64,000 nucleotides of DNA, from assembly GCA_963829835.1 (NCBI GenBank), contig CAWHKC010000002.1, positions 62,001 to 126,000 on the forward strand. Reading direction: 5' to 3'. The DNA is from Berkiella sp963829835. Its GTDB lineage: Bacteria; Pseudomonadota; Gammaproteobacteria; Berkiellales; Berkiellaceae. The translations under genes and the position numbers were made by a program. The notes beneath the pieces are model-generated. The model did no database searches, was not told where the DNA came from, and worked only from the letters and a program-made list of their open reading frames with translations. Below, piece by piece: positions 34,033 to 41,500 of the stretch (within the stretch, counting starts at the first letter, position 1; each line of letters starts with the position of its first letter).

Positions 34033-35394
34033 ATGTTAGATGCAACTATATCAAAAGAAAAAGATTCGAAATCACCCACATTTGCATTGCCAGCTGCGGT
34101 TGCAAAGCCAACACAACATGCAAAAAATAGTGTTTCCAACACCGACGAGTCAACAGACGTTGATTTAGATGATTTAACAGAAGTAGAAACTAATTCCCAA
34201 TCGATATCACATCTGTTTAATTCCCTTAAACTCTTAAACTATCTTTTATTAAGGAAAAAAAGCAATCAGCCCATTCCTGCATCCAAAGTGATAATGGAGG
34301 ATTTGAAAATTAATGTCAGCTGTTATCACAAGACAGTGTTAATCCTTAAAGAAGAAGGTTTTTTGGCAAAAGAAAAGTGGAATATTACAGATGTTTTTTT
34401 TCCAAACAAAGTAGATCCCTCTAAAGAAAGAAATAAAAGTAAATTTAATGTCGTTGCTGTGTTAAGTTATATTTTAGAACAACAACAGATGCATGGGATC
34501 ATCCCAACTTCCTATCAAATTAAAACTTATTTTAATGTGAGTCCATTTCGTTGCAATAATGTGCTAACCGAATTAGAAAGTGAAGGCTTTGTTAGCTTAA
34601 TTGAGCCTGATGTGAATAGTCAGCCATTAGAAACAAAGAACGCTAAAGTGATAAACACGCCCATCCCGATCATAATGCAAAAGAAAGCTAAACTAACAGA
34701 AGCAGAGTATAGGCCACGGGGAAGAAGATTTAATTCAATTGAACTATTAAGCTATATTTATCAAAAGCATCAACAACAGCAAGAGATCCCATCATGGCAA
34801 AATATTTGTGATGATCTCAAAATTTCTCGGCAAACATACCATACTGCTACTAGAGAATTGGAAAGTGCAGATCTGATAGTACTAAACCTAAATCTTATTA
34901 GTGATATTTGTCTGCCAAAAATAAGTCAGAAAAACAGTAACCGTATCACCGCTACTAAATTGTTAAGTCATATTTTATTTTTACATAGTCAATATCAAAG
35001 GATTCCAACGACAGATGAAATCATGCAAGATTTTATCAATACAACTACGAGGTTTAAGATGTGTGCTCTTGAACTGGCAAATTGTAAACTTATTACCTTT
35101 GAAAAGGATGAAATTACTTCTATTTCTTATTATAACTTATTGCAAAAGGATGAGATGAGAAATAAACAAGGTGAAGTCAACCTACAACCAGCAGCGCAAG
35201 AGCCGCAAAGCAGTGAACAAAGATTGGCAGCGTTGCTTGATGAAGAAATTGAAATTAATGATGTTGTCGAAAAGGCAGTTGCGCCTGCGCCAAAAGCGAT
35301 ACAACTTAGCAGCAAAGCTTCTCAAGCGGTAACAAATGCTGTTTTAACAACGCAAGGGCTTATTTATCCAAATGTGAAAGAAAGGAAACGTTGA
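34033..35394 (+). CDS. Protein of four tandem winged-helix-like units
   Basis: I do not recognise this 453-residue family. After an acidic, low-complexity N-terminus (1-55), four similar ~50-residue units occur at ~62-112, 138-190, 233-285 and 305-357. Each has the pattern F/T-N-x-x-x-L-L-x-Y-I-L...IP-x-x-x-x-I-x-x-x-x-x-x-S-x-x-x-x-x-x-x-x-E-L-E-x-x-x-x-I, typical of winged helix-turn-helix domains with a recognition helix. The tail (365-453) is low complexity. Four DNA-binding-like units in one chain could bind repeated sites or act as scaffold or effector. AAGAGG precedes ATG 34033. Confidence 0.75.
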   Translation: MLDATISKEKDSKSPTFALPAAVAKPTQHAKNSVSNTDESTDVDLDDLTEVETNSQSISHLFNSLKLLNYLLLRKKSNQPIPASKVIMEDLKINVSCYHKTVLILKEEGFLAKEKWNITDVFFPNKVDPSKERNKSKFNVVAVLSYILEQQQMHGIIPTSYQIKTYFNVSPFRCNNVLTELESEGFVSLIEPDVNSQPLETKNAKVINTPIPIIMQKKAKLTEAEYRPRGRRFNSIELLSYIYQKHQQQQEIPSWQNICDDLKISRQTYHTATRELESADLIVLNLNLISDICLPKISQKNSNRITATKLLSHILFLHSQYQRIPTTDEIMQDFINTTTRFKMCALELANCKLITFEKDEITSISYYNLLQKDEMRNKQGEVNLQPAAQEPQSSEQRLAALLDEEIEINDVVEKAVAPAPKAIQLSSKASQAVTNAVLTTQGLIYPNVKERKR

Positions 35395-35427
35395 GCGGAG
35401 ATTCAGTAAATCAGTATCACGAGAACT

Positions 35428-36306
35428 TTATTTATTAGCAGTGGGCACTTTTTCTAAATAGTCACAATAAATAACCATGATGGTAGGTGATAAAGAAAAA
35501 GTTAAAATGCTTAAAATTTGTTTGGTATAGCTTGTGGCTAGATAATCTAAGAAAAGATCTAACACTACAATGATCACAGCCCAAGTGGCTACTAATTCTA
35601 AAGTTAGTAGCCAATTTCCTTTTATCAAGTTTATGCTTTGCTTAATCGCATTCCAAGCGCTGTATTCTTCATTTACAATTAAAGTACCCATGACGAAGTA
35701 ATATAAAACAATTGCTAGACATACTCCAATAATAGTCAATTCAACTATACCAATCTTTCTTGTTGTAATGTTATGAATAAGATTCATCAAGAACATTGGA
35801 GAAAATGAGAATATTCCTAAAAATCCAAGTTGAAAACCTTCGAAAAGATCGATAACAAATCCATAGACGAGATCTTTTAACATTTCATATAAAGCTGCTT
35901 GCTTTTGACTTACGAAAACAATAGGCAATAATGTAGGAAAAATAAGTGCCAATGAAGCTCCTACAACCACAAAGACCGTGATAAAAGTACCAATAAGATA
36001 CCCGGTAAACATTTGGGTAAAACGCATTGCTCCTTGGAGGAGTACTTGGACATAAGAATAAGATTGTTGTTTACTTTTAAGAAAAATAACATGTATCGTC
36101 AAACAAAAGAAAAAAATATAAATAATAAGTTGGATGAAGGCATTGAGTAGAAATTGAAAGTTAATATTGTCTTTTTCAATGGGAATGAATTTATCAATGG
36201 CAAATTGAAAAATGGCATAAACCAGTAAAATGGGTAAAACAGTGAAATAGGTATGAATAAAAAGTTTACATACCAATATCAACAATTTTTTCAGTTCTGA
36301 AGTCAT
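35428..36306 (-). CDS. Multi-pass membrane protein of unknown function
   Basis: At 292 residues it has about six hydrophobic segments (roughly 10-35, 50-75, 95-125, 145-175, 190-215 and 245-275). The plan resembles glycerophosphoryl-diester-phosphodiesterase membrane-domain-like proteins (DUF975/YIF-type), but I see no decisive motif. WNAIKQSINLIKGNWLLTL near residues 225-245 is the kind of sequence found in such families. The ribosome site at ATG 36306 is weak. It converges with the winged-helix gene, 33 nt apart. Confidence 0.65.
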   Translation of the reverse strand: MTSELKKLLILVCKLFIHTYFTVLPILLVYAIFQFAIDKFIPIEKDNINFQFLLNAFIQLIIYIFFFCLTIHVIFLKSKQQSYSYVQVLLQGAMRFTQMFTGYLIGTFITVFVVVGASLALIFPTLLPIVFVSQKQAALYEMLKDLVYGFVIDLFEGFQLGFLGIFSFSPMFLMNLIHNITTRKIGIVELTIIGVCLAIVLYYFVMGTLIVNEEYSAWNAIKQSINLIKGNWLLTLELVATWAVIIVVLDLFLDYLATSYTKQILSILTFSLSPTIMVIYCDYLEKVPTANK

Positions 36307-36506
36307 ATTGTGCGGAATCGTTTATGTTTTGAGTTACCTGATAATGAGTATAGTAAGAATTATCGATTAAGAGCACATGACTGGATCAGGTTGATGTTTG
36401 CAAACTAACATTTAGAGAACTGAACTGAGTGTCCTCTATTTTCCTGTGAATACTTTAAATGGAAGTGTTAAATTTGCAGATTTAATAATGCTTTTGACTG
36501 TTACTG

Positions 36507-36597
36507 CCCGCCTTCGTTTCACTACGGCGCGGCATCCGCTTCGCTAAATCTTCGGGCTTGCGATGTCCCATCGCGCCGAAGCTTAAGCGTAGGCGGA
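36507..36597. repeat. GC-rich imperfect palindrome abutting tRNA-Pro
   Basis: This ~90-nt stretch is far richer in GC than its surroundings and has imperfect inverted arms (CCCGCCT at 36507 with AGGCGG at 36591; GGCGCGG with TCGCGCC inside). It directly follows the CCA end of the minus-strand tRNA. It may be a REP-like element or an attachment-site remnant. The remaining ~200 nt to 36307 hold nothing I can identify. Confidence 0.5.
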
Positions 36598-36674
<77 letters not shown>

Positions 36675-36751
36675 AACGGAAGCCATTCTACAAAAAAGAC
36701 CTTTAAAAATATACATTTAATAATTTGAAAGTTAGATTTCAAATATAAAGA

Positions 36752-37069
36752 TCACATTTCTTCAGATTGCTCTTCGGGAACGCCATCATACTTCTCAACG
36801 CGTATTTTGAGTTTTTGTCCGGGTTTAAAGGTGACAACCCGTCTGGCACTGATAGGAATATCTTGACCCGTTTTGGGATTACGGCCTGGACGTTCACTTT
36901 TATCCCGGAGATCGAAGTTCCCAAACCCAGAGATTTTAACGGATTCTCCCTTCTCCAAAGCCTGTCTGACTTCTTCGAACAATAGCTCGACCATTTCCTT
37001 GGCATCACGTTTGTTCATGCCCAAAGACTCAGCCAATGCTTCCGATATCTCCGCTTTAGTTAAAGCCAT
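36752..37069 (-). CDS. ihfA: Integration host factor alpha subunit
   Basis: A 105-residue DNA-bending HU/IHF family protein. ALTKAEISEALAESLG, the KISGFGNFDLRDKSERPGRNPKTGQ beta arm with the intercalating Pro, and RRVVTFKPGQKLK identify the alpha subunit. It follows pheT in the classical gammaproteobacterial pheST-ihfA order, with the start 3 nt after the pheT stop. The heterodimer with IhfB bends DNA in transcription, recombination and replication control. Confidence 0.97.
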   Translation of the reverse strand: MALTKAEISEALAESLGMNKRDAKEMVELLFEEVRQALEKGESVKISGFGNFDLRDKSERPGRNPKTGQDIPISARRVVTFKPGQKLKIRVEKYDGVPEEQSEEM

Positions 37070-37072
37070 GAG

Positions 37073-39140
37073 TTAATCCCTCAATTCGGCACTAAAATCC
37101 TTTTTCAATCCCGCTACCACGGTGTGGATAACATCTTCCACTTCCTTGTCTACTAGAGTGCGCGATGGATGCTGTAAGATCAACCCCAAAGCGATACTTT
37201 TTCTTCCAGAATCAATACCTTTGCCAGTATAAACGTCGAAAATCTTGACTTCACGACAAATTTCACCAGCAGAGTTTCTAACAAAATTTATCAAACTATC
37301 ACTCTTAACGCTCTGATCGACTATTACAGCAATATCTCGTCTTATCTCTGGAAACTTAGAAGGACGAGCAAATTTGGGAAATGGTTTAACCTGAAAAATT
37401 TCTGCTTTGACTTCAAATAAATAGACAGCACCATCAAGACTTAATGCCTTTTCAATTTTCGGATGAAGTTTGCCTATTGTGCCGATCAACTTAGATTGCC
37501 AAAAAATGTGTGCACATTGACCTTGATGACAGGCTGCATGCTGAAATGGGGGAAATTCTACACGCATGAATTCTAATGGCTCTTTATATCCGAGCAATTG
37601 CCACAGTGCTTCAATGCACTGCTTCATATCATAAAAATCTCCTGTGCGCTTTGTGACGCCCCAATTTTCATCTAAATAATCACCACACAATAAGCCACCA
37701 ATCATTGGGATTTGATCTAGTTTGCCTTGTGCATTAGGATGAAAACACAATCCCATTTCAAATAATTTCATACGTTGTTGTTGACGATTTTGATTATATT
37801 TTACCGCTGTTAACAATCCCGGCCATAAGCTCAGGCGCATTTCACCCATATCTGCAGAAATAGGATTAAGTAATGCAAGGGCTTCAACATCGGGAAATAA
37901 TAATTTCTGTAAAGCACCATCTACAAAGCTATATGAAATAATTTCTGAAAAGCCTAAATCAACTAACGCGCGTTTGACACGCGATTGAGTTACTGTAGTT
38001 TCAGATTGCTGGTTTAATTGTGCATGCATTTTAGGTAATGTATTTGGGATATTGTTATATCCCACAATTCGTGCAACTTCTTCAATGAGATCAACTTCTA
38101 AAGACAAATCATATCGATAAGTAGGGGGCGTTACTTGCCAAACGATATTATCAAGATCACCTTTTTCGGAAACAGACGCACTGATACTGAGTAAAATTTC
38201 TTTTACTTTATCTTGAGCAATAGAAGAACCAAGTATGCTACATAATCTTGTATAGCGTAAATGTATACTCGGCTGTTTGGGGACAAATTGTTCTTGTATG
38301 ATATCAATGACAGGTCCAGGTTCGCCCTGACAAATTTCACAAATCAACTGCGTTGCACGTTCCATCGCTCGAACTTGTAAAGAGGGATCAACGCCTCTTT
38401 CAAAACGAAATGAGGAATCTGTATGCAAGCCATAAAGACGAGCTTTCCCAGCTATCAAAGATGCATTAAATAAAGCACTTTCTAAGAAAAAATCACGCGT
38501 TGTTTCGCTAACACCACTGTCAAGGCCACCCATAATGCCGGCAATCGCCTGCACACCTTGGGCATCAGCTATCACTAAAGTAGCTTCTTTGAGAGTAGCT
38601 TCTTGTCCATCTAGGAGTTTTATTTTCTCGCCTTCTTTTGATTTTCGCACCTGAAGTGGTGCTTTAATCTTATACATATCAAAAGCATGCATGGGTTGTC
38701 CCATTTCCAGCATGACATAATTTAATATATCAACTACCGGATGGATAAGCCGAATATCGCTTTTTTCTAATTTCTCTTGTATCCAAGCTGGCGTTGTGAC
38801 ATTTAACTTAATATTGCGTATCACTCTACCAACATAACGTGGACACATATTAGGTGCTTGAATATCTATTTGTAATTCATCTTGCAAAACCAGGTTTAAT
38901 AGCATTAATAGTTAATTCTTTTAAGGGAACTTGATTAATAGCAGCTATTTCTCTAGCAACACCTAATATACTTAAACAATCTCCACGATTCGGGGATATG
39001 TCAATTTCAATGAGAGTATCATTTTCTTGACTTTCAACACTGTCTACTTCTAAACCAGACATAGACAGTTGTGATGCGAGTTGCTGCGTATTTAAAGGAG
39101 GATTGACCCACTCACGTAACCATTTTTCACTAAATTTCAT
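37073..39140 (-). pseudogene. pheT: Phenylalanyl-tRNA synthetase beta subunit, frameshifted and lacking its OB-fold
   Basis: The first part (39140-38877, MKFSEKWLREWVNPPLN...IKPGFAR) stops at TGA. The rest (from ~38905 to 37073) continues one frame over with LQIDIQAPNMCPRYVGR and is well conserved to the end, including GLHTDSSFRFERGVDP, GEMRLSLWPGLL, DYLDENWGV and the anticodon-binding FPEIRRDIAV..GILQHPSRTL-like end. A +1 frame change near GGT TTT GCA AGA TGA restores one protein. GLEVDSVE leads straight into NDTLIEIDISPNRGDC, so the ~110-residue tRNA-binding OB-fold present in E. coli PheT is absent. Total would be ~690 versus ~795 residues. Confidence 0.85.
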
Positions 39141-39152
39141 GATTAAACACCG

Positions 39153-40167
39153 TTAAATTGTTTCAATACTTTTAAGATCGTTTTCAAAAAGGATCCTTAA
39201 ATCATCTACTTCATAACGGAGCATGGCAAATCTTTCCACCCCCATGCCAAAGGCAAAACCAGAATATCGTTCTGGATCAATTCCACCATATTCCAATACT
39301 TTAGGATGAACCATGCCGCAACCCAGTACCTCTAACCAACCGGAGTTTTTACAAATTCGACAACCCTTACCTTGGCATTTCACACATGATACGTCCACTT
39401 CAGCAGAGGGCTCTGTGAAGGGAAAATAGGAGGGACGAAAACGCGTAGCAACATCGGCCTCTAAGAAAGGCTTTTAAAAATTCAGCCAAAATACCTTTTA
39501 AATCAGCAAAGGTGATATTTTCATCAATCAACAGCCCCTCAACTTGGTGAAACATTGGAGTATGGGTCACATCAGATTCATATCGATAAACGCGTCCAGG
39601 AGCAATGACTTTTAAAGGCGGCCTACGCTTTTCCATGGCTCGAATTTGAACTGGTGAAGTATGCGTTCGTAATAAGCGCCCATCTGGAAAATAAAAAGTA
39701 TCATGCATAGCACGTGCAGGATGGTGGGGAGGAATATTCAGTGCTTCAAAGTTATAATATTCGGTTTCTACTTCAGGACCTTCTTCAATCCAAAAGCCCA
39801 ACTGCGCGAATAAATTGCAGATCCTTTCCATGGTAATGGTGATAGGATGTAATGTTCCGATATCAACGCCACGTCCAGGCAAAGTGACATCGATTTTTTC
39901 ACTTTCTAATTGCTTATCAATATCTTTTTGAGCCATAAGGTCTTTATAAACCTTTATCATCTCTTCGATGGCATCTTTAACTCGATTAATCTTTTGACCA
40001 AATGCTTTGCGTTCATCTGGTGGAATGTCTTTTAAGCTTTTTAATTGCTCTGTAATAAGACCTTGTTTACCAAGACATTTAACGCGAATATTTTCTACGT
40101 CACGGCTATCTTTAGCTGCATCTAACTCTTTTTTTACTTGATTGATTAACTCGTCCTGATTTTCCAT
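39153..40167 (-). pseudogene. pheS: Phenylalanyl-tRNA synthetase alpha subunit, frameshifted
   Basis: The first frame (40167 to 39400) encodes the coiled-coil N-terminus and the catalytic domain up to FADLKGILAEFLKAFL, then out-of-frame residues. From EADVATRFRPSYFPFTEPSAE the protein continues one frame over through VDVSCVKCQGKGCRICKNSGWLEVLG to GMGVERFAMLRY..DDLR, the end of PheS. A single +1 shift at TTT CTT AGA GGC (around 39459) restores a full-length ~338-residue enzyme. Class II motifs are otherwise intact (PVQIRAME, YRYESDVTHTPMFHQVEG). Recent inactivation, sequence error or recoding cannot be told apart here. Confidence 0.85.
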
Positions 40168-40183
40168 TCATCCACCATAAAAA

Positions 40184-40208
40184 AAGGGAAGAGCGATGCC
40201 TTCCCTTT
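40184..40208 (-). terminator. Terminator/attenuator between rplT and pheS
   Basis: On the minus strand a perfect 9-bp stem AAAGGGAAG/CTTCCCTTT (40208-40200 with 40192-40184) and a 7-nt loop run into a T-run (40186-40180). In E. coli the equivalent position holds the pheM-controlled attenuator of pheST. Confidence 0.85.
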
Positions 40209-40211
40209 AAT

Positions 40212-40247
40212 CTAACTAAACTTTAAGAATAACTGGTATAAGCCCAT
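40212..40247 (-). CDS. Possible pheM-like leader peptide (11 aa)
   Basis: The frame MGLYQLFLKFS stops 3 nt before the terminator stem. Phe is at positions 7 and 10. There is no obvious ribosome site and only two Phe codons, so support comes mainly from position, which matches E. coli pheM (between rplT and pheS). It may be chance. Confidence 0.25.
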   Translation of the reverse strand: MGLYQLFLKFS

Positions 40248-40250
40248 ACG

Positions 40251-40610
40251 TTAGGCCGCCAATGCACCCTTAGCACTTTCCGCAATTTTAGCAAAAGCTG
40301 GTTTATCAAAAACCGCCAACTCAGCTAACATTTTACGATCAATTTCAATATTCGCTTTGGCTAATCCTGCGATTAAACGGCTGTATGAGATGCCACATTC
40401 ACGGGCACCCGCGTTAATGCGCACAATCCACAGACTGCGAAACTGACGCTTTCTTTGTTTTCTATCACGATAAGCATACTGGCCTGCTTTCAAAACTGCT
40501 TGGTTAGCGGTTTTAAAACTGCGACTACGCGCGCCATAATAACCTTTCGCTTGCTTTAAAATTTTCTTATGACGTTTTTTAGCCGTAACGCCACGTTTTA
40601 CTCTTGCCAT
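40251..40610 (-). CDS. rplT: 50S ribosomal protein L20
   Basis: At 119 residues this is the highly basic L20, with ARVKRGVTAKKRHKKILKQAKGYYGARSR at the start and RDRKQRKRQFRSLWIVRINA in the middle, as expected. L20 nucleates 50S assembly and, in E. coli, represses its own operon through the rpmI leader. GAGG precedes the ATG. It follows rpmI after a REP-like sequence. Confidence 0.98.
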   Translation of the reverse strand: MARVKRGVTAKKRHKKILKQAKGYYGARSRSFKTANQAVLKAGQYAYRDRKQRKRQFRSLWIVRINAGARECGISYSRLIAGLAKANIEIDRKMLAELAVFDKPAFAKIAESAKGALAA

Positions 40611-40640
40611 TTTCTAATCCTCAATTCACATCAAATAAGA

Positions 40641-40677
40641 CCCTCACCCTAACCCTCTCCCGCAAGCGGTAGAGGGG
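40641..40677. repeat. REP-like repeat between rpmI and rplT
   Basis: CCCTCACCCTAACCCTCTCCC-type sequence with a CCGC-AAG-CGG hairpin. The same motif occurs, in the other orientation, at 61424-61459. Comparable REP-like sequences are scattered in many proteobacterial genomes. Confidence 0.7.
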
Positions 40678-40688
40678 AAAGACGAGAT

Positions 40689-40907
40689 TTAATCGTACGG
40701 TAGCATGCGATGAACTAATTTGGCGTCACTGTCACACATAACACCATTTCTTCTGGCATGTCTTACTTTCTTAGTCGATTGCTTCGTCTTGATGTGATTA
40801 CGATTAGCTCGGCGAAAACGAACCTTTCCGGTTCCTGTCACCTTAAAGCGCTTCGCAGCACCACGGTTGGACTTCAACTTAATTTTAGTTTTGGGCTTAG
40901 TGCACAT
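40689..40907 (-). CDS. rpmI: 50S ribosomal protein L35
   Basis: A 72-residue basic protein: KPKTKIKLKSNRGAAKRFKVTGTGKVRFRRANRNHI is diagnostic for L35. GGAG lies 9 nt before ATG. Order infC-rpmI-rplT is conserved; the gap to infC is 35 nt. Confidence 0.97.
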   Translation of the reverse strand: MCTKPKTKIKLKSNRGAAKRFKVTGTGKVRFRRANRNHIKTKQSTKKVRHARRNGVMCDSDAKLVHRMLPYD

Positions 40908-40942
40908 AACTTTCTACTCCGCATTGTCATTTTTTTAATGGT

Positions 40943-41485
40943 TTATTTTTTCGGAGATATAACCATTACCAATTGTCGACCTTCCAGCTTGGGTTCTTGA
41001 TCTACAACCCCAATACCATCGATATCGATTTTTATCCGATCTAATAATCGCATTCCCAATTCCTTATGGGTAATTTCACGACCTTTAAATCGAATGGTAA
41101 CTTTTACTTTATCTCCGCGCTCTAAGAAGACGATAAGGTTGCGTAGTTTTACCTTATAATCCCCTTCGTCCGTTACAGGACGTAATTTTATTTCTTTGAG
41201 TTTTTGGATTTTTTGTTTTTTCTTCGTTTTCTTTTCATCAAACTGGAACTTACCAAAATCCATTACTCGCACGACAGGGGGATCAGCATTTGGTGAAACC
41301 TCGACCAAATCTAATCCTAGCAGCTCGGCTTTACGCTGTGCCTCACGCTTGGTCATTATCCCCGTATGTGTACCCGGTCCTAAGACACCACTTGCTTCCA
41401 TTGTTCCGTCAGGATCAACGAGGCGCACATTAAGTGCTGTGATGGCGTCATTAACGCGAACCCTCGACTTTTTAGTTGTATTAAT
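40943..41485 (-). CDS. infC: Translation initiation factor IF-3 with AUU start
   Basis: The conserved N-terminus RVNDAITALNVRLVDPDGTMEASGVL extends upstream of the first GTG. Between the thrS stop and this motif no ATG, GTG or TTG occurs in frame. ATT at 41485-41483, with AAGGGAG ending 9 nt upstream, gives a 180-residue protein, the same length as E. coli IF3, which also uses AUU. IF3 discriminates against such codons, giving autoregulation. The C-terminal domain (TDEGDYKVKLRNLIVFLE, RFKGREITHKELG) is complete. thrS ends 15 nt upstream. Confidence 0.93.
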   Translation of the reverse strand: MNTTKKSRVRVNDAITALNVRLVDPDGTMEASGVLGPGTHTGIMTKREAQRKAELLGLDLVEVSPNADPPVVRVMDFGKFQFDEKKTKKKQKIQKLKEIKLRPVTDEGDYKVKLRNLIVFLERGDKVKVTIRFKGREITHKELGMRLLDRIKIDIDGIGVVDQEPKLEGRQLVMVISPKK

Positions 41486-41500
41486 AGTTATATTCTCCCT

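Noticed and set aside
35761..35780. TGTTGTAATGTTATG as a Tus-binding Ter site
   Set aside because: Only part of the E. coli core is matched, it lies inside a gene, and no second site with defined orientation was found.
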